The notes beneath the pieces were generated by a model that ran no database searches, had not been told where the DNA came from, and was given only the letters and a program-made list of their open reading frames with translations. Below are positions 34,384-42,911 of a stretch of DNA of 64,000 nt, piece after piece. The translations under genes and the position numbers were made by a program. The stretch's first letter is position 1. Every line of letters starts with the position of its first letter. This stretch comes from Actinopolymorpha alba DSM 45243 (GTDB lineage Bacteria > Actinomycetota > Actinomycetes > Propionibacteriales > Actinopolymorphaceae). The stretch spans positions 1 through 64,000 of the forward strand of contig NZ_KB892707.1 in assembly GCF_000373925.1 (NCBI RefSeq). The letters are read 5' to 3'.

Positions 34384-35112
34384 TCAGATCCGGCGCAGGA
34401 CGGCGACGACCTTACCGAGGATGACCGCGTCGTCTCCAGGGATGGGTTCGTATGCGGGATTGTGGGGGAGCAGCCAGACCCGCCCGTCACGGCGCCGGTA
34501 GGTCTTGACCGTGGCCTCACCATCGATCATCGCGGACACGATCTCACCCGACTCGGCGGTGGGCTGCTGGCGTACGACAACCCAGTCGCCGTCGCAGATC
34601 GCGGCCTCGACCATCGAGTCGCCCCTGACCTTGAGGAGGAACAACTCGCCCTCGCCGACGAGCTGGCGGGGCAGGGGCATGACCTCCTCGATCGACTGCT
34701 CGGCAAGGATCGGGCCACCGGCGGCGATCCGGCCGACGAGGGGGACGAAAGCGGGCGCGGGGTAGGCCTCGTCGCTGTCGGTCTCGTCGTACGCGGCGAC
34801 CAGCGACCGCCGAGGCCCGTCGAGCGGTGCGAGCACCTCGAGTGCGCGCGGACGGTTGGGGTCGCGACGGATGAAGCCCTTGGCCTCGAGGACCTTGAGC
34901 TGGTGTGCGACGGACGACGAGGAGGTCAGCCCGACGAGCTCACCGATCTCCCGCATCGCGGGTGGGTAGCCGCGGTTCTCGACGGACTCGCGGATCACCT
35001 CGAGGATGCGGCGCTGCCGCGGCGTGAGGCCGCTGGCGTCGGGCGGGCCGTCCGGAAGCTCGCGCACGGTGGCGGTCGCGGAGTGCTGAACGGGATTCTT
35101 CCGCTTGGGCAT
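34384..35112 (-). CDS. lexA: LexA repressor
   Basis: LexA represses the DNA-damage regulon and cleaves itself when RecA is activated. The 242-residue protein has a winged helix at residues 29-90 ([37 protein letters not shown]), the cleavage site Ala131-Gly132, catalytic Ser166 in GDSMVE and Lys203 in ATVKTYRR. I chose the ATG at 35112, as the longer frame adds only an unsupported tail. A LexA box at 35206-35221 lies upstream, so it controls itself. It diverges from the LysM division-inhibitor gene. Confidence 0.97.
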   Translation of the reverse strand: MPKRKNPVQHSATATVRELPDGPPDASGLTPRQRRILEVIRESVENRGYPPAMREIGELVGLTSSSSVAHQLKVLEAKGFIRRDPNRPRALEVLAPLDGPRRSLVAAYDETDSDEAYPAPAFVPLVGRIAAGGPILAEQSIEEVMPLPRQLVGEGELFLLKVRGDSMVEAAICDGDWVVVRQQPTAESGEIVSAMIDGEATVKTYRRRDGRVWLLPHNPAYEPIPGDDAVILGKVVAVLRRI

Positions 35113-35205
35113 AGCGGGTGTTCTCCTTCTCGAGAAAATCGTAGGGACGGTGTGGAGCGTGGTCCGAGGCTTCGACACAGAGCGTAGGCCCTAGAGCACG
35201 CACGT

Positions 35206-35221
35206 TCAAACATCTGTTCGA
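35206..35221. promoter_or_regulatory. LexA (SOS) box 1
   Basis: TCAAACATCTGTTCGA matches the actinobacterial box TCGAAC-N4-GTTCGA with one mismatch, 94 bp before lexA. It should serve autorepression. Confidence 0.8.
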
Positions 35222-35264
35222 CCTCGTGTCGCGGCGCGTCGCAGCCGGCACGCATCGTCCCACC

Positions 35265-35280
35265 TCGAACAGATTTTCGA
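35265..35280. promoter_or_regulatory. LexA (SOS) box 2
   Basis: TCGAACAGATTTTCGA matches the box with one mismatch. It lies midway between lexA and the LysM gene and may act on both. Confidence 0.65.
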
Positions 35281-35334
35281 CCCACCCTGGCGGCTTGTCG
35301 GTGGGGTGGTGTAGAAAATCTGCCAGGCATCTGG

Positions 35335-35350
35335 TCGAACAATCGTTCGA
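35335..35350. promoter_or_regulatory. LexA (SOS) box 3
   Basis: TCGAACAATCGTTCGA is a perfect match to the consensus, 42 bp before the LysM gene start, so that gene should be strongly SOS-inducible. Confidence 0.9.
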
Positions 35351-35391
35351 CGTTCTCGATCGTAGCTTCCACTTGCATTGGGGGTCGACAG

Positions 35392-35940
35392 ATGAGCGGT
35401 AGCGCACCGGTGATCTACATCGAGGACTTCGTGGCGCGTCGAGCCCATCCCGAGCGCGCGCGACCGGGGGGGGATCGAGCGGCCACCCATGCGTCCATTC
35501 CGCGTCAGACGTCGCCGGACGTGCGTGCCACTCGTCCGGCGAGCGTGCGGAGGGTGCCCCGCCCGCGAGTCGTCCGGTCGTGTGCTCGGCCGGTCGCCGC
35601 TGGCCCGTCGGCCCGTCGGGGTGTCCGGTTGACTCCACGGGGTCGGGTCGTGCTGGCCACGTTCCTGTTGCTGCTCGCGCTCGTCACGATGGCCGGCATC
35701 GACGCGACGACACGGTGGCTCGCCGGCAGTGATGCGGACGCCGGGCGGGAGGTGTCGGTCCAGACAAGGACCGTCACGGTGGAGCCGGGGCAGACGCTGT
35801 GGGGCATCGCGGCCCGGGTCGCGCCCGGTGCCGACGTTCGCGCGACCGTGGATCACATCCTGGAGCTCAACGGCCTGGCGCGCGCCGGAGATCTGGCGGC
35901 CGGCCAGAGCCTCGTGGTTCCTGTGAGTGGGCGGGGCTAA
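35392..35940 (+). CDS. LysM-domain SOS cell-division inhibitor (Rv2719c/DivS-like)
   Basis: This 182-residue protein has a basic cytoplasmic N-terminus rich in Arg/Pro, one membrane helix (about residues 86-104, VVLATFLLLLALVTMAG) and a C-terminal LysM domain (VTVEPGQTLWGIAARVAPG to LVVPVSGRG) that binds peptidoglycan. Its position divergent from lexA, a perfect LexA box before it and nrdR after it match Rv2719c (ChiZ) and DivS. These block division during DNA damage. The function is inferred from this context. It is conserved more in order than in sequence. Confidence 0.85.
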   Translation: MSGSAPVIYIEDFVARRAHPERARPGGDRAATHASIPRQTSPDVRATRPASVRRVPRPRVVRSCARPVAAGPSARRGVRLTPRGRVVLATFLLLLALVTMAGIDATTRWLAGSDADAGREVSVQTRTVTVEPGQTLWGIAARVAPGADVRATVDHILELNGLARAGDLAAGQSLVVPVSGRG

Positions 35941-36086
35941 ACAACCCGTAGGCGGCTGTGATTGGCGACGACACGCAGGGGGAATGTCCGGTTTGTCGGG
36001 GTCGCAAGGCCCTGACCTGGGAGGACGTCGCAGGGCTCGCGAGGGACACGCGGAGAGCTTGCGTGCCCCCGCGAGCCGACGTACGG

Positions 36087-36118
36087 TACCCCTAGATGTG
36101 GTAGTTACACAGCTGTAA
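36087..36118. promoter_or_regulatory. Candidate NrdR boxes upstream of nrdRJ
   Basis: Two palindromic elements lie side by side 120-150 bp before nrdR: TACC-N9-GGTA (36087-36103, core CCTAGATGT) and TTACA-CAGC-TGTAA (36105-36118). NrdR binds paired boxes before its own genes, but the spacing here is about half the usual 31-32 bp, so the call is tentative. Confidence 0.4.
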
Positions 36119-36238
36119 GTCGTCCACAGGTTGTGATTCGAAGCTCACAGGTTCGTCCCCAGGGAAGGCCGGTGATCCCGGTGGTGGACGTCATCGCTCC
36201 GTATTCACCACCGAGACCCAGAGGGGAGGCGTGACGCG

Positions 36239-36733
36239 ATGCATTGCCCCTTCTGCCGGCACCCCGACAGTCGCGTCGTCGACAGTCGTACGACCGACGA
36301 CGGCACCGCGATCCGCCGCCGCCGGCAATGTCCCGACTGCGAGCGGCGGTTCACCACGGTCGAGCAGGTCACCCTGGCGGTCGTCAAGCGCAGCGGAGTC
36401 ACTGAGCCGTTCATCCGCGACAAGGTGGTCACGGGTGTCCGCGAGGCATGTAAGGGCCGACCCGTCGGCGATGACGCCCTGGCGGTCCTCGCCCAGCGCG
36501 TCGAGGAGGACATCCGTGCGACCGGCGCGGCCGAGGTGCCGTCCCACGAGGTGGGCCTGGCGATCCTCGGTCCGCTGCGCGAGCTCGACGAGGTCGCCTA
36601 CATGCGTTTCGCCAGCGTCTATCGCAGCTTCGGAAGCCTCGAAGACTTCGAAGCCGAGATCGCTGTGCTTCGCGCGGAGCACGCCGAGACCGTGCCCGAG
36701 CCCGCCGAACGCGAGTCCTCACCCCAACGATGA
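36239..36733 (+). CDS. nrdR: Transcriptional regulator NrdR
   Basis: NrdR represses ribonucleotide reductase genes when dATP is high. The 164-residue protein has a zinc ribbon with C3, C6, C31 and C34 (CPFC ... CPDC), then the ATP-cone domain ([30 protein letters not shown] and so on) with [11 protein letters not shown] near the end. A tail of about 20 residues is acidic. It precedes nrdJ by 136 nt, the usual actinobacterial operon, and follows the LysM gene. Confidence 0.97.
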   Translation: MHCPFCRHPDSRVVDSRTTDDGTAIRRRRQCPDCERRFTTVEQVTLAVVKRSGVTEPFIRDKVVTGVREACKGRPVGDDALAVLAQRVEEDIRATGAAEVPSHEVGLAILGPLRELDEVAYMRFASVYRSFGSLEDFEAEIAVLRAEHAETVPEPAERESSPQR

Positions 36734-36869
36734 CCAGGCGCGAGGCCCATCGAGCCCGCGCGACTGGTCCTGCACACGACCCATGGCGCCGGGTCGGCGA
36801 AGGGACGTCCCTGGCTGGACGTGCCCGGCCCGGAGTACCACCCACAAGTAGGGAGCAAGGAGAGGCACC

Positions 36870-39731
36870 ATGACGGAGACGGTGAGCGGTCCCGCTCGCG
36901 GGGGCGCGAAGGGGCGTTCGAGTAAAGGCCTGAAGGTCGGCCGGATCTTCACAACGCCTGGTATGCACCCCTACGACGAGGTGACCTGGGAACGCCGGGA
37001 CGTCGTACAGCAGAACTGGAAGACCGGCGAGACCGTCTTCGAGCAGAAGGGCGTCGAGTTCCCTGACTTCTGGTCGGTGAACGCGTCGACGATCGTTACC
37101 ACAAAGTACTTCCGCGGTGCGGTGGGCACGCCGCAGCGTGAGACGAGCCTCAAGCAGCTCATCGACCGGGTGGTCAAGACCTACCGCCGGGCCGGCGAGG
37201 AGCACGGCTACTTCGCCACCCCCGCTGACGCCGAGGTCTTCGAGCACGAGCTGGCGTGGATGCTGCTGCGGCAGTACTTCAGCTTCAACAGCCCCGTGTG
37301 GTTCAACGTCGGTACGCCGGCCCCACAGCAGGTCTCGGCCTGCTTCATCCTGGCCGTCGACGACTCCATGGACTCGATCCTCAACTGGTACAAAGAAGAG
37401 GGCCTGATCTTCAAGGGTGGCTCGGGAGCCGGGGTCAACCTCTCCCGCATCCGGTCGAGCCGGGAGCTCCTGTCGTCCGGCGGCACCGCCTCCGGGCCCG
37501 TGTCGTTCATGCGCGGCGCCGACGCCTCGGCCGGCACCATCAAGTCGGGAGGCGCGACCCGGCGGGCCGCGAAGATGGTGATCCTCGACGTCGACCACCC
37601 CGACGTGGAGGAGTTCATCGAGACCAAGGCGCGCGAGGAAGAAAAGATCCGGTCGCTGCGCGACGCCGGGTTCGACATGGACCTTGGTGGCAAGGACATC
37701 GTCTCGGTTCAGTACCAGAACGCCAACAACTCCGTGCGGGTTTCCGACGAGTTCATGCGTGCGGTTGAGGATGGCGCGCCCTTCGCCCTCCGGGCCCGGC
37801 AGACGGGCGAGACGGTCGACAAGGTCGACGCCAAGGCGCTCTTCCGTAGGATCGCCGACGCCGCGTGGGCCTGCGCCGACCCGGGTCTTCAGTACGACGA
37901 CACCATCAACGACTGGCACACCTGCCCCGAGACCGGGCGGATCACGGCATCCAACCCGTGCTCGGAGTACATGCACCTCGACAACTCCTCCTGCAACCTC
38001 GCCTCGCTCAACCTCCTGAAGTTCCTCGCCGACGACGGGAAGTTCGACGTCGACAACTTCGCCAAGGCGGTCGAGATCATCATCACGGCGATGGACATCT
38101 CGATCTGCTTCGCCGACTTCCCGACGGAGGCGATCGGCGACACCACCCGGGCGTACCGCCAGCTCGGCATCGGCTACGCCAACCTGGGTGCGTTGTTGAT
38201 GGCCACCGGCCACGGCTACGACTCCGAGGGCGGCCGCGCGCTCGCGGCGGCGATCTCCTCACTGATGACCGGCACTGCGTACAAGCGGTCGGCCGAGTTG
38301 GCCGGCATCGTCGGAGCGTACGACGGGTACGCCCGCAACGCCGAGCCGCACAAGCGGGTCATCCGTAAGCACGCCGCGGCCAACGACGCGGTCCGGTCGA
38401 TCGACGCCATGGACCGGTCGATCCTCAAGGCGGCCGGCGCCGCCTGGGACGCCGCGGTCAAGGTCGGCGACAAGAACGGCTTCCGCAACGCGCAGGCCAC
38501 GGTGATCGCGCCGACGGGCACCATCGGCCTCGCGATGGACTGCGACACGACCGGGATCGAGCCCGACCTGGCCCTGGTGAAGTTCAAGAAGCTGGTCGGC
38601 GGCGGGTCGCTGCAGATCGTCAACAACACCGTCCCTCGCGCCCTCACCAGGCTCGGCTACCAGCAGGAGCAGATCGAGGCGATCGTCGAGTACATCTCCG
38701 GGCACGGGCACGTGGTGGACGCCCCCGGACTCAGGCCGGAGCACTACGAGGTCTTCGCCTGCGCCATGGGCGAGCGGGCGATCAAGCCCATGGGCCACGT
38801 GAAGATGATGGCGGCCGTGCAGCCGTTCGTGTCCGGCGCGATCTCCAAGACGGTCAACATGCCCGAGTCGGCGACCGTCGAAGAGGTGGAGGAGATCTAC
38901 TTCCAGGGCTGGAAGCTCGGTCTGAAGGCGCTCGCGATCTACCGCGACAACTGCAAGGTCGGCCAGCCGCTCTCCGACGCCCGGGCCAAGAAGGCCGAGG
39001 CATCCGCGGAGAAGGCGCAGGAGAAGGAGGTGGTCGTCGAGTACCGCCCCAACCGCCGCCGCCTTCCGAAGTCACGGCCGTCCCGCACCACGTCGTTCAC
39101 CGTCGGTGGTGCCGAGGGGTACATGACGGCGGGCTCGTATCCCGACGACGGGCTGGGCGAGGTCTTCCTCAAGCTCGGCAAGCAGGGATCGACGCTGGCC
39201 GGCGTGATGGACGCGTTCTCGATCGCGATCTCGATCGCCCTGCAGTACGGCGTTCCGCTGGAGACCTTCGTCCAGAAGTTCACCAACCTCCGATTCGAGC
39301 CCGCCGGGATGACCGACGACCCGGATGTCCGGATGGCGCAGTCGATGATGGACTACATCTTCCGGCGTCTGGCGCTTGACTACCTGTCGTTCGAGAAGCG
39401 GTCCGCCCTTGGCATCTACTCCGCGGAGGAGCGGCAGCGCCAGCTCGAGACCGGTTCGTACGAACCGATCTCCGAGACGGAGGCGGCGAACGACACCGGC
39501 GACGCGTCGTCGCTCAAGCAGGGCGAGGTTGGCCAGGACGCGGCGTCGACCCCGAGCGGGGCCGAGGCAACCCGGGCAACCACCCAGGCACACACCTCGA
39601 CCGAGCTGCTCGAGGCGATCCAGGGCACCACGGCTGACGCACCACTGTGCTTCACGTGTGGCACCAAGATGCGTCCGGCCGGATCATGCTTCGTCTGCGA
39701 GGGCTGCGGGAGCACGAGCGGCTGCAGCTGA
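36870..39731 (+). CDS. nrdJ: Vitamin B12-dependent ribonucleotide reductase
   Basis: This class II, adenosylcobalamin-dependent enzyme makes deoxyribonucleotides without a separate radical subunit. It has 953 residues, close to the Streptomyces NrdJ. NSPVWFNVG and GGSGAGVNLS are seen, and the thiyl-radical Cys364 lies in NPCSEYM. APTGTIG supports phosphate binding. The C-terminus has the cysteine-rich redox tail (CFTCGTKM, CFVCEGCGS, CS) that reduces the active site. GGAGCAAGGAGAGG precedes the ATG. A variable region of about 80 residues comes before the cysteine tail. Confidence 0.97.
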   Translation: MTETVSGPARGGAKGRSSKGLKVGRIFTTPGMHPYDEVTWERRDVVQQNWKTGETVFEQKGVEFPDFWSVNASTIVTTKYFRGAVGTPQRETSLKQLIDRVVKTYRRAGEEHGYFATPADAEVFEHELAWMLLRQYFSFNSPVWFNVGTPAPQQVSACFILAVDDSMDSILNWYKEEGLIFKGGSGAGVNLSRIRSSRELLSSGGTASGPVSFMRGADASAGTIKSGGATRRAAKMVILDVDHPDVEEFIETKAREEEKIRSLRDAGFDMDLGGKDIVSVQYQNANNSVRVSDEFMRAVEDGAPFALRARQTGETVDKVDAKALFRRIADAAWACADPGLQYDDTINDWHTCPETGRITASNPCSEYMHLDNSSCNLASLNLLKFLADDGKFDVDNFAKAVEIIITAMDISICFADFPTEAIGDTTRAYRQLGIGYANLGALLMATGHGYDSEGGRALAAAISSLMTGTAYKRSAELAGIVGAYDGYARNAEPHKRVIRKHAAANDAVRSIDAMDRSILKAAGAAWDAAVKVGDKNGFRNAQATVIAPTGTIGLAMDCDTTGIEPDLALVKFKKLVGGGSLQIVNNTVPRALTRLGYQQEQIEAIVEYISGHGHVVDAPGLRPEHYEVFACAMGERAIKPMGHVKMMAAVQPFVSGAISKTVNMPESATVEEVEEIYFQGWKLGLKALAIYRDNCKVGQPLSDARAKKAEASAEKAQEKEVVVEYRPNRRRLPKSRPSRTTSFTVGGAEGYMTAGSYPDDGLGEVFLKLGKQGSTLAGVMDAFSIAISIALQYGVPLETFVQKFTNLRFEPAGMTDDPDVRMAQSMMDYIFRRLALDYLSFEKRSALGIYSAEERQRQLETGSYEPISETEAANDTGDASSLKQGEVGQDAASTPSGAEATRATTQAHTSTELLEAIQGTTADAPLCFTCGTKMRPAGSCFVCEGCGSTSGCS

Positions 39732-39772
39732 GCCGCGGGTAGCCCTGAAACCACGGGGTTTGGGCGGGTGAA

Positions 39773-39807
39773 ACGAGGGGCGTCGGCTTGCGGCCGGCGC
39801 CCCTCGT
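39773..39807 (+). terminator. Hairpin 1 after nrdJ
   Basis: A 15-bp stem with one G-T pair (39773-39787 with 39793-39807, arm start ACGAGGGGCG) and a 5-nt loop lies 41 nt past the nrdJ stop. Confidence 0.7.
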
Positions 39808-39865
39808 CATCCTCCTGGGCCACGTCACGCGGGGAAGTCGCGGTGGCGCCACCCAGGACACTCTT

Positions 39866-39904
39866 AGAGGTCGCGCGGATAGGGCCCCTATCCGCGCGAC
39901 CTCT
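39866..39904. terminator. 18-bp perfect bidirectional hairpin
   Basis: The arms 39866-39883 and 39887-39904 pair perfectly with a 3-nt loop. The right arm touches the stop codon of the minus-strand AT-hook gene. It should separate the convergent transcripts. Confidence 0.8.
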
Positions 39905-40365
39905 TAGTCCTGCAGGTCGGCCAGCGCTCGCTGGGCCGCTTCGAGCTCTGCCTGGAGCTGCTCGACTCGCAGCCGCTGCTGCTCTCGCGCCGCGCTGAGC
40001 ACAGTCTCGATGGCCTCGGCGATGTCGGGATGAAGGTCCTTGGCGGCGGCGGCCACCGCGGATGCTGGGACGGCCAGTGCCGTTACGACCCGCTTGCTTC
40101 CATGGGTGACCTCGGCCCGCCAGTCGGTCCCGTCCGAATTCCCTGTGACAGTGAGGACCAGCTCGATACCTTGCGACTTCGCCGCGGCGGCCTTGCGCGG
40201 CCGTCCCCGCTTGGGCCGGGCATCCGCGGCGTCCGCGGGTGACGACTCGAACTTCGGGTCGTCCTGCCCGGTCTCGGAACTCGCCTGCTCGCTGGCCGCG
40301 GTCTCGTCGTGTGCCGGTGCCGCCGCGTCATCGGTCTCGTCAGGTGCGGTGGTCACATCCGCCAT
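39904..40365 (-). CDS. AT-hook protein with coiled-coil tail
   Basis: This 153-residue protein has an acidic, disordered N-terminus (residues 1-48), a single AT-hook PKRGRPRKAAAAK that should bind the minor groove, a compact middle part (IELVLTVTGNSDGTDWRAEVTHGSKRVV) and a C-terminal coiled coil (ETVLSAAREQQRLRVEQLQA). It resembles small actinobacterial DNA-binding proteins, but I cannot assign a named family with certainty. It diverges from the SDR gene, with a LexA-type box between them. A role in chromatin or gene control is inferred from the AT-hook. Confidence 0.7.
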   Translation of the reverse strand: MADVTTAPDETDDAAAPAHDETAASEQASSETGQDDPKFESSPADAADARPKRGRPRKAAAAKSQGIELVLTVTGNSDGTDWRAEVTHGSKRVVTALAVPASAVAAAAKDLHPDIAEAIETVLSAAREQQRLRVEQLQAELEAAQRALADLQD

Positions 40366-40427
40366 CTCTCACTCCTGGATGTCTGGCTGGTGGTGGTGTC
40401 TCGCGCGGCGATCACTTTAGCAGTGGG

Positions 40428-40443
40428 TAGAACGTGTGTTCGA
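40428..40443. promoter_or_regulatory. LexA (SOS) box 4
   Basis: TAGAACGTGTGTTCGA matches TCGAAC-N4-GTTCGA with one mismatch, in the spacer between the divergent AT-hook and SDR genes (62 and 93 bp from their starts). Confidence 0.65.
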
Positions 40444-40536
40444 CGAGGTGAGACGGCGTGTCGCGGCCCGGGCGGTCTCCGTAGGCTCTGAAAGATGTTG
40501 GATGGTCGAGAGAGATGACGGCGGAGAGGACAGCTT

Positions 40537-41211
40537 GTGCGAGTCGTGATCGCTGGTGCTCATGGCAAGGTCGGACTGCGGTTGGGTCGGCTCCTCTCCG
40601 GCCGCGGTGAAGAGGTGCTCGGCATCATCCGCAATCCCGATCAGATACCAGACCTCGCCGGCGCGGGCGTCTCACCGGTCGTCCTCGACCTCGAGCGGGC
40701 GACAGCGGACGCGGTGGCGGAGGCCATCGCAGGATCGGATGCGGCCGTCTTCGCGGCCGGTGCGGGTCCGGGAAGCGGCGCGGCGCGTAAGGCCACGGTG
40801 GATCGCGGAGCTGCGGTCCTCCTCGCCGAGGCCGCCGAGCGGACCGGCGTTCGACGTTATCTCCAGGTGTCTTCGATGGGCGTCGAGAGCGTGCGCGGGG
40901 ACGTCACGCCTGCGGGCGTCGACGAGGTCTTCATCGCCTACCTACGAGCGAAGCTCGCGGCCGAGGACGACCTGCGCAGCCGTGATCTTGACTGGACGAT
41001 CCTGCGGCCAGGCCACCTCACTGACTCTCCCGGAACCAGCCTGGTGCGGCTTGCTCCGCAGGTCGAACGCGGCGAGGTGACGCGTGACGATGTGGCGGGC
41101 GTCCTGCTTGCCCTGCTCGACGCTCCGGCGTCGGCCGGGATGGTGCTGGAGCTGATCAACGGAACGGCACCGATCGAGGAGGCCGTCGCGGCGGTCGCGG
41201 CTGGACGGTGA
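40537..41211 (+). CDS. NAD(P)-binding SDR-type protein
   Basis: This 224-residue atypical short-chain dehydrogenase has the Rossmann start VVIAGAHGKVGLRLGRLLSGRG and a single-domain fold like YwnB and biliverdin reductase B-type proteins. The RYLQVSSMG segment holds serines at the usual place, but the YxxxK motif is altered (AYLRAKL). The C-terminal DWTILRPGHLTD matches NAD(P)H-binding family members. The GTG at 40537 follows GGCGGAGAGGA. It may be SOS-controlled through the box at 40428. The substrate is unknown. Confidence 0.85.
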   Translation: MRVVIAGAHGKVGLRLGRLLSGRGEEVLGIIRNPDQIPDLAGAGVSPVVLDLERATADAVAEAIAGSDAAVFAAGAGPGSGAARKATVDRGAAVLLAEAAERTGVRRYLQVSSMGVESVRGDVTPAGVDEVFIAYLRAKLAAEDDLRSRDLDWTILRPGHLTDSPGTSLVRLAPQVERGEVTRDDVAGVLLALLDAPASAGMVLELINGTAPIEEAVAAVAAGR

Positions 41212-41238
41212 CAGCGGTCCCAGACCCGCACCATCCGG

Positions 41239-41793
41239 TCACGGAGCGAGCAGCTCGGCTGGGGCGATCGCGACAGGGAATGGTGTGGTGGCGTGGAAGG
41301 TCTCCTTGCCCTCGACGTACGCGATGTCGGCGTAACAGCCGTCGCGAAGCTCCCGCACCCACAGGGCGGGGACGTCGGGATCGACGGTCCAGTACGCCGG
41401 GCAGCCGGCCGCCTCGAGCCGGGACGGCTTGAGGAGCTGGTCGACCCGGCGGGTACTGGCGGACAGCACCTCGACCGCGAGCAGTGGTGCGGCCGAAAGG
41501 TCTCGATCGGTGAAATCGGCTGCGCGAGCGACCAGAACGTCGGGCTGGAGCACGGTGTCGTCGGCGAGGACGACGTCCAGCGGCGAGGTGAGAACCTCGA
41601 ACTCGGGACCCGGACGGGCCGCTCGAAGAGCGACCAGCAGATTGGCCACAACACGTTGGTGGACAGGGCGGGGCGCGGGACTCACGATCAGCACCCCGTC
41701 GATGAGCTCGTAACGGTGCCCGTCATCGGGCATCGTCTCGAGGTCTGCTCGGGTGAGCGGCCGGCCGTACGGCAGCGTGGTCACGGAACTCAT
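41239..41793 (-). CDS. Uma2 family (PD-(D/E)XK fold) protein
   Basis: This 184-residue DUF820/Uma2 protein has the opening YELIDGVLIVSPAPRPVHQRV, then the nuclease-like core with LQPDVLVAR (Asp) and LLAVEVLSAST (Glu-x-x) and a Lys further on. The fold is that of restriction nucleases. Such genes are common and multiply copied in cyanobacteria and actinobacteria, with no settled role. It diverges from the DUF429 gene. Confidence 0.9.
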   Translation of the reverse strand: MSSVTTLPYGRPLTRADLETMPDDGHRYELIDGVLIVSPAPRPVHQRVVANLLVALRAARPGPEFEVLTSPLDVVLADDTVLQPDVLVARAADFTDRDLSAAPLLAVEVLSASTRRVDQLLKPSRLEAAGCPAYWTVDPDVPALWVRELRDGCYADIAYVEGKETFHATTPFPVAIAPAELLAP

Positions 41794-41853
41794 CGTGCCT
41801 CCTTTTGCTCATGGCCGCCAAGCATGACCGGTTTCGGGCCGGGGCGACCTTGG

Positions 41854-41871
41854 TTGTCCACAGGTGGATAA
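41854..41871. promoter_or_regulatory. Palindrome of two DnaA-like boxes
   Basis: TTGTCCACA abuts GGTGGATAA, so TTGTCCAC and the reverse complement TTATCCAC face each other around AG. It lies 25 bp before the DUF429 start and overlaps an alternative upstream GTG. It may bind DnaA or a different repressor. Confidence 0.4.
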
Positions 41872-41896
41872 CGAGCCTGACGGCGACCATGGGAGT

Positions 41897-42643
41897 GTGC
41901 GCACGATCGGTGTGGACCTTGCGGCGAGTCCGAAAACGACCGCGCTCTCGACGGTGCTCTGGCGCGGGGGTGTGGCGTACGTCGACCCGCCCCACCTTCG
42001 ATGCACCGACGACCAACTGCTGGCTCTCTTCTCGGGACTGGAGCCCGGAGATCGGGTGGGCGTGGACTGCCCGTTCGGGTGGCCGGTGGCGTTCATGGAG
42101 GCGGTCCGCGCGCATGCGGGCGGAGCACCCTGGCCGGGCCGTGAGCTCCCGAGCGAGGAACACCGGCGAACCCTGTGGTTTCGGGAGACAGACCGCTGGG
42201 TTCGGCGCGAAACGGGACGGAACCCCCTGTCCGTGTCGTTCGACCGGTTGGGTGCGGTGACGGCTCGTTGGGCATACCTCGCAGACGCGCTGGCAGAGGC
42301 GGGCATCGTCATCGACCGCGCTGGGGCGGGGGCATTCATCGAGGTCTATCCGGCCGCTACTCGCCGGCGGTGGGGGCTTGGTGCCGTTCGTTCGCTGCCC
42401 GATCTTGAGGCGGCGGCGCCGTGGTTGCGCATGGGGGAGGAGGCGTCGGCGGTGTACGCCGTGCACGAGCACGCCTTCGACGCACTGATCGCGAGCCTCG
42501 CCGCCCGGTCCGCCGCACTCGGGCTCACCACGCCACCGCCTGCCGAGCTTGGTGATCAGGCCCGTGTCGAGGGGTGGATCCACCTGCCCGAGCCCGATGC
42601 GCTCGGCCGGCTCGCGGCGCCTTCACCGCGTGCCGATCTGTAA
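41897..42643 (+). CDS. DUF429 family protein
   Basis: This 248-residue protein has the family start VRTIGVDLAASPKTTALS, an RNase H-like opening in which Asp8 would lie, then GDRVGVDCPFGWPVAFMEAV and IEVYPAATRRRWGL. The three acidic positions resemble the RNase H fold active site, but the family has no proven activity. I chose the GTG at 41897. A longer frame to 41864 adds 11 residues. It is preceded by the DnaA-like palindrome and followed by a spacer of about 270 bp. Confidence 0.8.
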   Translation: MRTIGVDLAASPKTTALSTVLWRGGVAYVDPPHLRCTDDQLLALFSGLEPGDRVGVDCPFGWPVAFMEAVRAHAGGAPWPGRELPSEEHRRTLWFRETDRWVRRETGRNPLSVSFDRLGAVTARWAYLADALAEAGIVIDRAGAGAFIEVYPAATRRRWGLGAVRSLPDLEAAAPWLRMGEEASAVYAVHEHAFDALIASLAARSAALGLTTPPPAELGDQARVEGWIHLPEPDALGRLAAPSPRADL

Positions 42644-42698
42644 ACCAGACGTGAATTCTTCCGCGCCGAGAACCGGTCTGAGCGTGGCCGGCGGCATC

Positions 42699-42714
42699 TG
42701 TGAGGTGGCTCACT
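42699..42714. promoter_or_regulatory. CRP/GlxR-like site
   Basis: TGTGA-N6-TCACT matches the CRP-type site TGTGA-N6-TCACA except for the last base, about 200 bp before the Bcr/CflA transporter gene. Nothing else was seen in the spacer at 42644-42911. Confidence 0.35.
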
Positions 42715-42911
42715 TCGACGAGCTGGAATGGACCGGGTATCGATGAAAGCTGAAGGCATCGGGCAACGTCGCCCGTCGGATCCTTCCCCCATGATCACCG
42801 CGTTCCGTCGGTTCACTGTGCCCGCGCGCTGATGCACCCTCACCGGTGCCGGCGCATCCGCTCGGACGTACCCCGTACCACCCCGCACCAACCAACGCTT
42901 CGGAGACCACT

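Noticed and set aside
36429-38213. A 594-codon minus-strand frame opposite nrdR/nrdJ
   Set aside because: It runs across two real genes and has no ribosome site or domain; it is a shadow frame.
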